Shown here: positions 23,009-32,640 of the stretch, in pieces
How positions within the stretch are numbered: position 1 is the stretch's first letter
Layout: every line of letters begins with the position of its first letter
NCBI GenBank assembly: GCA_026315105.1
Contig: CM048744.1
Coordinates: 658,257,676 to 658,321,675, forward strand
Source of the DNA: Locusta migratoria
Taxonomy: Eukaryota; Arthropoda; Insecta; Orthoptera; Acrididae
Reading direction: 5' to 3'
DNA length: 64,000 nucleotides
Translations under genes and position numbers: made by a program
Notes under the pieces: generated by a model
What the model was told of the DNA's origin: nothing
What the model saw: only the letters and a program-made list of their open reading frames with translations
Database searches by the model: none

Positions 23009-23398
23009 TAAAGAGAAAAATAAATGATTTTAAACATCTACAACTCCTTCATTACTGTAGCCAATCAGCTTTTTTAGAATCCTTTGTTTGTCATAGTATT
23101 CAAGTATTGGTTGAAGGACTGCAGTTCCTGAGGTTTCTGACGTCTTGCCTCACCCACGATTGATCTGATGCATTCGCTCCACTTCAGCACACTTCCTATG
23201 CATACTTCCAGATATTTTATGAAAGTAACTGCCACTGATGATTGTTATTAAGTTTTGTACTCATACAGTAAATTCGTCCTTTCCTTGTATACCTATTGTT
23301 ATACTCAATATTCTGTGCCACCAAAGAGAAGTACTTACTTTGAAATTATTGTGTTGTAGCCCACTTAGAGACTTCCAAAACGGTATTTAGATGACTTT
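23009..23398. other. unassigned
   Basis: Nothing recognised beyond the AATAAA just after the hammerhead-like motif. Confidence 0.3.
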
Positions 23399-23410
23399 TG
23401 TAGACGAGTG

Positions 23411-23562
23411 GCCTCGGCGGAATAGCCGAGCGCACCAAGGCGCCTGCTTGCGGTGCGCGCGGTAGCTTCCCGTCGGAGGCACGAGTCCTCCCTCGGGCAT
23501 GGGTGTATTTGTCGTCTAGGGAGTGGTAGAGTCCCATGGGACTACAAACATTTGAACATTTC
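23411..23562 (+). repeat. SINE, group B, internally deleted
   Basis: Only 152 bp long: the head and B box are present but most of the body is missing. A perfect 12-bp target duplication, TGTAGACGAGTG, at 23,399-23,410 and 23,563-23,574 shows a simple single insertion. Confidence 0.95.
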
Positions 23563-24086
23563 TGTAGACGAGTGAAGACGTGACACTTGTCCCTGCTAGG
23601 GCTGTCGTGTGCGCCACATCCCGCCCGCATACTCGTGGTCACGTGACCGTTGGCGACAGCTGCCACCCACATGCCACTACCAGGTGTCACCGAGCACTGT
23701 CTAAACGCTCGACGCTGTCACACTGGAAAGGGTCACGTAATTCCCGCAACAACTTTTCAGAAAACCAGTAGGTCAACCTGTACAACACGAAAGCTCGTAT
23801 CACCACATAACTACCCCTCTTACACGATGGACGGCATAGTAAACGGTTTTCTTTAATAGAGGACTAAGACCAAAGAACGACGCAGCACTAACGGGTACGC
23901 AAACTGGTCACATATTATACAGGGTGATTCACAAAGGCATGCAAATATTTTAATGTTAGTCTACAAGTAAGAAAGAAGTTCATATAAACATAGGTCCAAT
24001 CTGTAGTAGTTTTTCGGAAATTCTAGAGACAACCATTAGTGAGTGATTAATTAGTGGTAATCTTGAAATGAAACTTTTCTGTATTT

Positions 24087-24290
24087 AAATAAAACGTGTG
24101 TTCATCAGTGGCACTTAACTTCTTTGGTAATTAGTCCCTACACTTACAAACTACTTAAACTAACGTAAGGATAACACACACACACACACACACACACACA
24201 TGCCCGAGCAAAGACTCGAACCTCCGACGGCGAGCAACCGCGTGCTCGGCAGCAAGGCGACTTAGAACACTCGGCCATCCCACCGCGACG
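24087..24290 (-). repeat. SINE, group B, inside mariner-type element
   Basis: Contains a (CA)n run at 24,175-24,200 and a complete head. Perfect 13-bp duplication CTTTTCTGTATTT at 24,074-24,086 and 24,291-24,303. The same SINE head joined to the same CTTTTCTGTA site occurs at 28,290, so this insertion predates duplication of the host element. Confidence 0.94.
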
Positions 24291-24440
24291 CTTTTCTGTA
24301 TTTTTTCAGTGAAAGGACATAATAACAACAGTGTACAACGCGAAACGACATAGATACTTCTGTAGTTTGATTATTAATGATATAGCCTTGTAATTCGATT
24401 CCATAACGGAAATTGTGCCAGCCCACCACAATATTGCAAT

Positions 24441-24722
24441 AAAATAAGAAGTCTCAGCTTGGTGGGCGATATGAAATATTTATTTTACAAAACTTCTTCT
24501 GATGGAACCTCATCAGTGCAGAATTGTAAGTCATAATGACTCACGTACTCCGCATAAAACAATCACTGTTCATGTCCAAAAAAAAAAAAAAAAATTGAAA
24601 AGTCTTTCTGGTACATGTCACAAGTTTAAACTGTTCCATCATAGAATCGAAATCGATATGTTTATAAAATATTTGTAAAATAAATATTTCATATCGCTAA
24701 CCAAGCTGAAACTTCTAATTTT
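24441..24722. mobile_element. palindromic MITE nested in mariner-type element
   Basis: The 51-bp arms at 24,441-24,491 and 24,672-24,722 match in about 47 positions when inverted. The 180-bp centre holds an A run at 24,580-24,596. The second copy of the host element (about 28,340-28,370) lacks it, so it is a separate later insertion or was deleted there. Confidence 0.8.
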
Positions 24723-24733
24723 ATGAAATAGGG

Positions 24734-25196
24734 ATGCCTTTTACATTTACGACAGAGCAATATGCCGTTAGGTGTTTGTAGCAAATGTGATGGTAATGCT
24801 ACGGCTGCAATTAATGAATATATCGTACGTTATCCAATTCGGAGGATTTCGAATGCACGAACTATTATCGGAGTATTTCGTATGTTAACGGAGACAGGTT
24901 CTCTACCTAGCGTTCATCATCAGTACGAGCTCTCGATATGTGAAGACGATTATGAGGATATTAAGACTGCTGTTCAACGTAGTCCGGACACCAGTGCATC
25001 ACGTGTTTCTCGACGATTAGGCATTTCACAGTCCAAGGTATGGCGTACACTAAAGTACAACAATCCCCAGAAATGGACTGGTCGTCGTGCTGCACGTCTG
25101 TGGCTACCCAGATCGACCGATTTAATACTAGTGGAGTTTTGGGTCTGGGGATGGAAGAGAGACATACTTTACAAAATCAATACACCGAGGCGTTAA
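24734..25196 (+). pseudogene. mariner-type transposase, internal deletion
   Basis: The frame would begin at ATGCCTTTTACATTT (24,734), but a shift near 24,775 moves the open frame to 24,762-25,196. Visible parts are a helix-turn-helix DNA-binding region (CDGNATAAINEY, ARTIIGVFRMLTETGS), a second one ending SRRLGISQSKVWRTL, and then an abrupt jump to the third catalytic block LWLPRSTDLILVEFWVWGWKRD. The first two catalytic aspartates are missing. The Asp of PDLTPLDF-type blocks is represented by STDLILVEF. The copy at 28,380-28,860 has the same deletion, so both derive from an already defective element that must have been moved by another transposase. Confidence 0.8.
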
Positions 25197-25296
25197 CTTG
25201 CTGCCGTTATGAATGCAGTAGACGAAATTACGAACAACCCTGTGGAACTGAAATGGGCAACAAAATCTATTCATACACCTGCAGCGAAATGCATTA

Positions 25297-25731
25297 AAAC
25301 TTTTTGAATATTTGTTGTGAATGTATTGTGAAACTGTATGTACAATGTAGAACTTCCTTATCACTAAGCTTTGTTTTTACCGATTTAACATGAACTCACA
25401 TGTGCTACGAAAGTAATAAAAACCAGATTATTTGACACATTGATACAGTTTTAGCAAACCTCGTTGCCATTATTTTACAAAATTAAATTCTCTACTGCTT
25501 CAGTTGAGAACTTTGTGCAACTATCTCGGATTAAAAAAATAAATAAAACAATGTGTCAAGTAGTTGATAAATTACAAATTTTCTCTGGAATTACTGGAAA
25601 ACTACTGCAGATACATAACTGGGACATGTTTTATTAGATGCACCAGATCAATAACTACTTTAACCTCGTACAGTTTTGCGTTTGCTCGATAAATTTCAGG
25701 CAGAATCTTTTATTATCCGTAACTCCCTATT
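25297..25731. other. 3' non-coding part of the mariner-type element
   Basis: AT-rich, no frame. Belongs to the element because it lies between the transposase remnant and the right inverted terminus. Confidence 0.6.
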
Positions 25732-25741
25732 TACGGACCTG

Positions 25742-25934
25742 TTCAAATGTTTGTTAAGCTTATGGGACTTAACTACGGGGTCATCAGTCCCTAAACTTAC
25801 AAACTACTTGTGAACTACCTTATACTAAAGACGGCACAAATATCCATGCCCGAGGGGGGATTCGAACCCCCGACCGTAGTGGCCGTGTAGACCGTGACTG
25901 GAGCGCCTCAGTCCCCTCGGCCACCACGGCCGGC
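25742..25934 (-). repeat. SINE, group A, inside mariner-type element
   Basis: Full-length. Ten-base duplication TACGGACCTG at 25,732-25,741 and 25,935-25,944. Confidence 0.96.
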
Positions 25935-26146
25935 TACGGACCTGTCTTTGCGTGAAATATTTCCTTTCGTTTTACTTGGAGAATAAATTATTTGGGCATC
26001 ATCGTGAATCACCCTGTATTGACCTCAAAACGACTCATCGATTTTAATTGGTTATTTAAAACTGAATGTTTGTATGCCGACGAAGGTTCGTGGCCCAGAA
26101 ACAAGAGAAGCGACACACACATTTCAGAAGACACGACGCCATAAGC

Positions 26147-26347
26147 GCCGCAGTGGACTGGTCGAGCGCTGCAAGCCACCTCGCTGCGAAACATGCGGTT
26201 GCTCGCCGTCGGAGGTGCAAGTCCTCCCTGGGGCATGGGTATTTGTGTTGCCCTTAGATTAGTGTAAGTCAGTTTAAGTAGCTTTTAAGTCTAGGGACTG
26301 ATGACCATAGCAGTTTGGTCCAATAGGTTTACAAACATTTTTGGAAT
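26147..26347 (+). repeat. SINE, group B
   Basis: Full-length with a diverged head. Nine-base duplication GCCATAAGC at 26,138-26,146 and 26,348-26,356. Confidence 0.93.
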
Positions 26348-26356
26348 GCCATAAGC

Positions 26357-27399
26357 AATGAACCGCCACCGCGCGAAAATATCCAAATTTATGCATCCAC
26401 TGTTTGAGAAAGCATCTAGCGATCTGCAACAAACTTTTCGTATAACTTTAAACCTTTAAGAAAATTTAGCTCGCTGACACTTTCCATGAAAGATGATCGC
26501 TTAATACATTTTCTCTGTAAGTGCCGTAAAACCGCATGACATATTGCTGCATTACTTCCTTACCAGATATTTCCAACGTATTTTCAATCCAACAATCATA
26601 TATATCATTAAGCATTACGGCATATTTATACCACTTTATGCCACATACTACAGGAGGTAAGAGGCCGTAAACATTGAGATACTTGAAGAAGTGCTGCGTC
26701 GGGCGTTTTGTTTTACTGCTTCTTTACTAGTAAAGCAATTCGCAGTTCATTTCGCCAAAATGTTAACAACAAAAGTATATAAAACTAGGGGCGTATTCCA
26801 ATGGAACATTGTATCAAAATTTCAAAACAATTATCAAAAACTTTCCGAGATTATGAACCTTAAGTTCTGTATCTACTGATCGGAAATCGACTGTAACAGA
26901 TTTCACGCACCAATGACTGACGGCGAGAGAACTTCAGAGGCCGCTGAAAATAAGTGCTCCAATTTTTTTAATTATTCTGTTCACAACAGCGGTTAAGGTA
27001 TCGCGTGTCACATATGTTACTCGATCGGCCAGCCCCTTTCGCTGACGCAAGTTACAGCCCTCTTCCCGCGCTGAGAATTGCGGCTTGTTACATGGTGGTC
27101 TGCAGCGCAACAGTGTTTCTGCGTCAGAAACCCCTCATGGACTCTTTTTTTGCCGACGGTGGCGCTCTCTTCTTTTCTGTTAAAAATGGTGCACACCGCT
27201 TTTATCGCCTGTCACACTGTTGTAAGGGAAGCAGTCGTATTTGCTCTGTATCACGTCATGAGTGAGCGTTGGAGGCATCCACTGTGCACACAGTTTCCTG
27301 TACCGCACTTCTGCAATGATGGCATGTACACTTTCTCATGTGGCACTTCCCTGTTACAGCATGGTCCAGCGATTCGAATACTTTGGATACATCGAGGGA
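26357..27399. other. unassigned
   Basis: AT-rich up to about 26,960, then GC-richer. The last 400 bases may be the downstream part of the R2-like remnant, but I cannot align it with confidence. Confidence 0.3.
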
Positions 27400-28190
27400 G
27401 ACCATAATGACTAACAAGATTCAGCAGTGGAAAAAGCGACCTGGTCGAGAATGAAGGTGTTCATGAGCATCCCATCCCGTGGAATGAAAGCCTACTGACG
27501 TTCGTCCACGGCAGAGACTGAGCCAAGCGGACGTGAAAGGCTCTCGCTAGCACAGAGTAGACCGAAATGGGGATAAGGGAGCGGTTTTGGAGACCAGGGT
27601 GGTTCGAGCATGGAGGAGGGAGGTTTCTTGACGAGATGGAAGATGTTGCAACATTCAACGAGGACTCCCGTGAAAGCTGGCGAAGGTGGGGCAACAAGAT
27701 GCCGTCTGGACCATCGGCAGAGCCTATGGACAGCAGCGAGGTGGCGACCTGTTCACCAGAGATCGGCCTCCACATGCATCCGCAGTCCCCAGTATTGGAA
27801 AGCAGCAGGAGACAGTAATGATGACGGCAGTGGTCGAGATGGGCCTCTTCGTGAGTAGGCTCGACTAGACCGTGAGCCCTCGGCTGCTGTAGCATGATAT
27901 GTCCCTCCGAAAGACATCCTACACTCCTGCGAATTGCACACAGCGCCTCTTCCGCTTCTGCCGTGGTTGTTGCTCGCGATCCACACTTCCTCAAAGATCG
28001 TAAACCTCCGTAAGAGCCCGTTGACGTGAACAGGAGAGCGGGCAGCGGCTTTTCAGGAATTCTATCATACTTCCCATAACGGTGCCGATGCGAGAAACTT
28101 GGTCAGGTAGCAGGCAACGAATATCCCCACCACCGTAACCCCTCTGTCGGCGGCATAGAAAAACGTGGGACAACAGACAACATTTTTACC
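27400..28190 (-). mobile_element. R2-like non-LTR retrotransposon remnant
   Basis: The minus-strand frame 27,461-27,994 carries DGPDGILLPHLRQL (motif around the first RT block), PPPCSNHPGLQNRSLIPIS, and PISVYSVLARAFHVRLAQ, which strongly resembles the R2-type RPIS..SV..R.FH.ILA block. Upstream, a shifted frame gives KRRCVQFAGVQDVFRRD, resembling the pre-RT region of R2-type proteins. The finger motifs are there, but the catalytic DD motif and endonuclease are not. No 28S rRNA sequence is nearby. Confidence 0.5.
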
Positions 28191-28199
28191 TGTGCATGC

Positions 28200-28290
28200 C
28201 CTTAAGGCATTTTTAGACTCGAACCTCCGACGGCGAGCAAACGCGCGCTCCGGAGCAAGACGCCTTAGAACACTCGGCCACTCCACCGTG
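28200..28290 (-). repeat. SINE, group B, partial (head only)
   Basis: Head and B box (CTCGAACCTCC as read here) survive. The body and tail are lost at the left junction of the truncated mariner-type copy. Confidence 0.85.
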
Positions 28291-28895
28291 ACGCTTTTCT
28301 GTACTGTTCAGTGAATCAACGAAGTACCTATTGCAATTTGTAGATTATCTATGAAATAGGGATACCTTTCACATTTATGACAAAGTAATACGCCATTGTG
28401 GTGATTATTTACGGCAAATGTGATGGTAATGCAATGGCTGCAATTAAGGTTCATCGCGTAAACTCGGAGGATTCCGAATGCACGAACAATTATCGGAGTA
28501 TTTCGTATGTTATGGGAGACAGGCTATCTACCTAGCGTTCATAATCAGTACGAGCGCTCGATATGTGAAGGTATATCAAGGCTGCTGTTCAACTTAACCC
28601 GGACACCAGTGCACGACGTGTTTCTCAACGATTAGGCCTTTCACAGTCTATAAGGTATGGCGCACCCTGATGTACAATAATCCCCAGAAATGAACTGGTC
28701 GTCATGCTGCACGTTTGTGGCTACCCAGATCGACCGATTTAACTCCAGTGGATTTCTGTGTCTGAGGATGGAAGAGAGACACAGTTTACAAGGACAAAGT
28801 CAATACACGGGAGGCGTTACTTGCTGGCATTATCAGTGCAATCCTGTGAAACTAAAATGGGCAACCAAATCTATTCATACACCTGCAGCTAAATG
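28200..28895 (+). mobile_element. second copy of the mariner-type element, truncated
   Basis: Begins inside a group B SINE head (28,200-28,290) in the same insertion site as in the copy at 24,087. It then carries AATAGGGATACC, the same transposase with the same internal deletion, and stops near 28,895. Neither inverted terminus is present. Frameshifts differ from the first copy. Confidence 0.85.
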
Positions 28896-29211
28896 CAATG
28901 CGGTCGGCGGACGTCTCTCTTGCTGGTGGGTCATCATCCAGCTGGGCAGCCGTCAGGGAGGCTACGATGTCCTGTACCCTCTGCAGTATAGAGGTTTTTG
29001 CATTCGCCCTTTAATTCCATACAGTGTCCTGCCTGAGGAAAGAGGCAGAAGCTGCTGACAAGTGGACGACAGCTCAGCTTCGAGAGAGAGAGAGCTTTGC
29101 TAGGCGGGAGCGAAATCACCGTCCACATTTCTCTCTGTCGCTACATCTGTATGATCTCGTCAGCCATGCCTGAGGGGTCAATTAACTGGGCAGGAGCTGG
29201 ATTAAATGTTC
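28896..29211. other. unassigned, moderate GC
   Basis: A short GA run at 29,080-29,092. No family recognised. Confidence 0.3.
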
Positions 29212-29268
29212 AAATAGAAATGATAAATCCGCAACCAGTCACTGGTTGCGGATTTGTCATTTCTATTT
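29212..29268. repeat. 57-bp near-perfect palindrome
   Basis: Arms of 28 bases (29,212-29,239 and 29,241-29,268) are complementary except at one position, with a single central base. The arm centre reads CCGCAACCAGT. It could extrude as a cruciform or fold in RNA. No terminal features identify a transposon. Confidence 0.92.
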
Positions 29269-29326
29269 AATAAATAATCACGGGTTCTAAAAAAAATCCA
29301 TTATGGATAAGTTTAATCTTAGATGT

Positions 29327-29408
29327 TCAAATATTTGTAAAGCTATGGGACCAAGCTGCAGTGGCCATCAGCTGACTTACAGACTACTTTAACTTGTGCT
29401 AAAGACAC

Positions 29409-29472
<64 letters not shown>
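29327..29472 (-). repeat. SINE, group B, headless, with long (CA)n
   Basis: The tail and body (29,327-29,412) run into (CA)n of about 60 bp (29,413-29,472), and the head is replaced by LINE sequence. The tract is again at the CATG-proximal position. Confidence 0.85.
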
Positions 29473-29475
<3 letters not shown>

Positions 29476-31095
29476 CGATGATAGCGCTACTAAAGCAGAG
29501 TTACTAAACACAGCTTTTCGAATAAAGACAAAACCAATATTCCAGATTTCGAATTACAAACAGAGACCAGAATGAGTAACGTTGAAGTAAATATCCTCGG
29601 AGTAGTGAAGCAACTGAAATCATTTAACAAGAACACGTCTTCTGGTCCGGACTGCCTACCCATTAGATTTATATCTGATTATGCTGAAGCGATAGATCTG
29701 ATTATGCTGAAGCGATAGGTCCTTATTTAACAGCCATATACAACCGTTCTCTCAATGAAGGATCTGTACCAAAAGATTGGAAAGTTGCACAGGTCACACC
29801 AATAATCAAGAAAGTCTGTTTGAATAACCCATAAAACTACACTCCTATTTCATTGACGTCGATTTGCAGCAGGTTTTTGGAACATATCCTGTATTCCACT
29901 GTTTTTATCTCTAGCAGAATGATCTATTGACCCAAGGTAAACTTGGATTTAGAAAATCTCGTTCATGTGAAACACAACTAGCTCTTTATTAGCACGAAGT
30001 GATGGGTGCTATCGACAAGGGCACGCAAATTGATTCCGTATTACTAGATTTCCAGAAGGCTTTTGACACCGTACCTCACAAAGGGCATTTAATCAAATTG
30101 CGTGGTTATGGAATATCGCCCTAGATTTGAGACTGGATAGCGGATTTCTGTCAGAGACGACGCAGTTTGTAGTAGTTTATGGTAATGCATCGACAACCAG
30201 AGGTGATAGCCCGCGTTTCACAGGGTAGTGTTATTGATCGTCTATTGTTCCCCATCTACAGAAACGATCTGGGAGAAAATATGAGCAACTCTCTTCAGTT
30301 GTTTGCAGATGACACTATCATTTATCATCTTGTAAAGTGAACTGAAGATCAACTTCGAACGATCTAAATAAGATATCAGTTTGGTGTAAAAATTGGCAAT
30401 TGACTCTAAATAATGAGAAGTGTGAAGTCGTCCATATAGGTACGAATTTAAAAAATTCGTTTATGAGATAAATCAATCAAGGCCGTAATCTTCCGTAAAT
30501 ATCTAGGAATTACTATGACATCAGACTTAAACTGGAAAGAACACGTAGGTAATGTCGTAGCAAAGGCGAACCAGAGACTGCGTTTCATTGGCAGAACCCT
30601 TAAAAGATGCAACAGAACTACTAAAGAAACTTCATACGCTACGCTTGTCCGTCCTTATTTTGAGTATTGCTGCCCATTGTGAGGCCCTTATGAAGTGGGT
30701 GTGACGGAAGCCATCGAAAGAGTCCAAAGAAGGGCAGCCCGTTTTTTATTGTCACGATACAGGGGAGTCAGCTTTACGGAAATGATACAGGATCTGGGTT
30801 GGGAATCATTACAACAGAGGCGCTTATCGCGGCGGTGTGGTCTACTTACGAAACTCCAATCGCCAATATTCTCCTCCGAGTGCAAAGATATATTTTTGAC
30901 TCCCCATCTACATAGGTAGAAATGACCATCAGAATAAAATACGAGAAATCAGAGCTCGAAAGAGAACTTTCAGATGTTCTTTCTTCCCGCGCGCTGTTCA
31001 AGAATGGAATGGTAGATGAGTAGTATAAAGGTGGTTCGATTAATTCTCTGCCAGGCACTTAAATGTGATTTGTAGAGTATCCCATGTAGATGTTG
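29473..31095 (+). mobile_element. CR1/Jockey-like LINE, 5'-truncated
   Basis: The longest copy of this LINE family in the window. In broken frames it encodes the NTSSGPDCLP motif (about 29,635), a DWK..QVTPI block, the LDFQKAFDTVPH catalytic region (about 30,050), FADDT (30,302-30,313) and the C-terminal KANQRLRFIGRTLK, ETSYATLVRPYFEYCCP, IERVQRRAARFLLSRYRG. The 3' end shows CTCTGCCAGGCACTT and ends with a GTAGATG-type tail. A short tandem duplication (ATTATGCTGAAGCGATAG twice, about 29,672-29,718) is a private defect. Confidence 0.85.
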
Positions 31096-31199
31096 GTATC
31101 CTACCCCCCAACCCCCAACACCCAATCGGTCCGTACGGTATTTCTTTCTGCGTGCCAGCGTTAGTAAATATTCGGCATAGCGGCGAGCCCACGAGGGGG

Positions 31200-31248
31200 A
31201 AATGTTTGTAATCCTATGGGACCTAATCTTACAAACTACTTATACTAA
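31200..31248 (-). repeat. SINE, group B, tail part (split by Penelope-like element)
   Basis: AATGTTTGTAATCC..CTTACAAACTACTTATACTAA is the 3' part of a SINE whose head resumes at 32,507. The split is exactly at the 12-bp duplication TACTTATACTAA (31,237-31,248 and 32,495-32,506). Confidence 0.88.
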
Positions 31249-31296
31249 CGGCTCAAAGAAGTTTAGGGCGTGCAGCCGCATAAAGTTTACTTCTTC

Positions 31297-31335
31297 TAAT
31301 ATTTCGGCTGAGAAACGTTCAGCCATCTTCAGAGA
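31297..31335 (-). ncRNA. hammerhead-like motif, left arm of Penelope-like element
   Basis: Minus-strand mirror of the motif at 32,385-32,425: CTGAAGA, an extra T, a GGCTGA/TCAGCC stem II around a 7-base loop, then GAAA. Helix III is weak (TATT). Confidence 0.5.
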
Positions 31336-31485
31336 CGAAGACTGACGCTCCAGCACACGCTTCGTCCTTATATACGCGCGGGCGCGCTACTGCGCATGCG
31401 GCCACAGATACAAGGCGCCAAAGACGTTATTCGGCGGCAAGGAAGTACACATATGTGTAAATTATGTCTGTGGCTGCATGGTCGA

Positions 31486-31698
31486 TTACTGTGGAGAAAT
31501 CGATGTATTATGACCTGTGCTGTGGCGGCGTCTTTGTAAATTTATTAAAGAAAGTGCCGGATTCCATGATTTATCTATAATGAAGCCACTGTCTCTGTTA
31601 ATTAAATTGGTCCCCAGTCGAATTTCTATTGCTTCTTTCATTACTGAGTCCCAGAAAGATGAAGTGGAAGCTAAAATTTTGACGTTTTCGTACGTCAT
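31486..31698 (-). pseudogene. inverted partial copy of the Penelope-like endonuclease C-terminus
   Basis: Seventy codons nearly identical to the last 70 residues of the plus-strand frame at 31,731-32,246 (for example KEAIEIRLGTNLINR, SWNPALSLINLQRR). A few substitutions, such as VVKEA to VMKEA and SGFSIDK to SGFIIDK, date the inversion or show independent mutation. Confidence 0.9.
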
Positions 31699-31730
31699 AG
31701 AGTGTCCAGTATCAATAAAGTTTTAAATCT

Positions 31731-32246
31731 ATGGCTTTTTTGCCATTTGTTGGGAGCCTGTCGTCGAAAATCAGACGGATTATGAATAAACACGACGTTA
31801 AAGTAATTTTTCGACCCCCACCAAAGATAGCAGCACTTTTGGGTTCTATAAAGGATGATTTGGAGCTCCGGAAGGCCGGGGTTTACAAGATCCCCTGTGA
31901 ATGTGGCCTTTCGTACATAGGACAGACGACACGTACAGTCCAGGAAAGATGCACGGAACACCAGAGATATACCCGTCTTTTACAACCAAATAAATCGGCA
32001 GTGGCAGAGCACTGTATTGATACTGGACACTCTATGACGTACGAAAACGTCAAAATTTTAGCTTCCACTTCATCTTTCTGGGACTCAGTAGTGAAAGAAG
32101 CAATAGAAATTCGCCTGGGGACCAATTTAATTAACAGAGACAGTGGCTTCAGTATAGATAAATCATGGAATCCGGCACTTTCTTTAATAAATTTACAAAG
32201 ACGCCGCCACAGCACAGATCATAATACATCGATTTCTCCACAGTAA
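31731..32246 (+). CDS. GIY-YIG endonuclease domain of Penelope-like polyprotein (5'-truncated)
   Basis: An open frame of 171 codons. Residues 1-40 correspond to the linker after the reverse transcriptase (LPFVGSLSSKIRR, VIFRPPPKI). Residues about 50-65 carry GVYKIPCECGLSYIGQ, with both the GIY-like (GVY) and YIG motifs and the Cys-x-Cys pair typical of Penelope-like endonucleases. A conserved Arg follows in the QERCTEHQR segment, and AEHCIDTGH and KEAIEIRLGTNLINR complete the fold. The enzyme would nick target DNA to prime reverse transcription. With no polymerase, this copy could not move by itself. The frame is intact to the stop at 32,246. Confidence 0.87.
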   Translation: MAFLPFVGSLSSKIRRIMNKHDVKVIFRPPPKIAALLGSIKDDLELRKAGVYKIPCECGLSYIGQTTRTVQERCTEHQRYTRLLQPNKSAVAEHCIDTGHSMTYENVKILASTSSFWDSVVKEAIEIRLGTNLINRDSGFSIDKSWNPALSLINLQRRRHSTDHNTSISPQ

Positions 32247-32384
32247 TCGACCATGCAGCCACAGACATAATTTACACATATGTGTACTTCCTTGCCGCCG
32301 AATAACGTCTTTGGCGCCTTGTATCTGTGGCCGCATGCGCAGTAACGCGGCCCAGCGTGTTCTGGAGCGTCAGTCTTCGACTCG

Positions 32385-32425
32385 TCTCTGAAGATGGCTG
32401 AACGTTTCTCAGCCGAAATATTAGA
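32385..32425 (+). ncRNA. hammerhead-like motif, right arm of Penelope-like element
   Basis: TCT and AGA can pair as a 3-bp stem I (32,385-32,387 and 32,423-32,425). The core CTGAAGA is at 32,388-32,394, followed by one extra T, a 6-bp stem II (32,396-32,401 with 32,409-32,414), then GAAA at 32,415-32,418. The segment meant for helix III is ATATT, which is hardly self-complementary. Its position in the non-coding 3' part of a GIY-YIG-bearing element links the motif to Penelope-like elements in this genome. Confidence 0.55.
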
Positions 32426-32506
32426 AGAAGTAAACTATACGGCTGCACGCCCGAAACTTCTTTGAGCAGTCATTGCGCCGCGAAAACATGAAGATACTTA
32501 TACTAA

Positions 32507-32640
32507 GTTTAACCAACCTAAGAACAACACACACATCCATGCCCGAGGGAGCATTCGAACCTCCGACGCGGGAGGCCGCGCGAACCGTAACGTGGCGCTC
32601 CAGAGCGCTCGGCTACTCCCGCGCGGCGTGCCGCACATCT
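32507..32640 (-). repeat. SINE, group B, head part (continues from 31,248)
   Basis: Body CCTAAGAACAACACACAC, B box CATTCGAACCTCC as read here, and head ACTCCCGCGCGGC. Removing the Penelope-like insertion rejoins this to 31,200-31,248. Confidence 0.9.

Larger units (their letters stand above)
23920..26016 (+). mobile_element. mariner/Tc1-type transposon, internally deleted, with nested insertions
   Basis: Perfect 13-bp inverted termini: CAGGGTGATTCAC at 23,920-23,932 and its complement at 26,004-26,016. TA dinucleotides at 23,918-23,919 and 26,017-26,018 fit the mariner/Tc1 target. Inside is a transposase with the central catalytic part deleted. Three insertions sit within it: a group B SINE (24,087-24,290), a palindromic MITE (24,441-24,722) and a group A SINE (25,742-25,934). 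A second, partial copy lies at 28,200-28,895. Confidence 0.9.
31249..32494 (+). mobile_element. Penelope-like retroelement, truncated and inverted foldback form
   Basis: A 1,246-bp insertion flanked by the 12-bp duplication TACTTATACTAA. The right part (31,718-32,494) is in plus orientation and encodes the linker and GIY-YIG endonuclease domain of a Penelope-like element. The left part (31,251-31,717) is an inverted copy of the 3' region that starts at 32,015, so the ends form a 450-470 bp hairpin arm around a loop of about 300 bases. The left arm still encodes the last 70 residues of the same protein on the minus strand. Both arms carry a hammerhead-like motif. The reverse transcriptase is missing. 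Inverted or partial tandem forms are a known habit of Penelope-like insertions. Confidence 0.9.

Noticed and set aside
22756..23163. 135-codon frame with a Phe run
   Set aside because: The run is the 50-base poly-T; the rest has no support.
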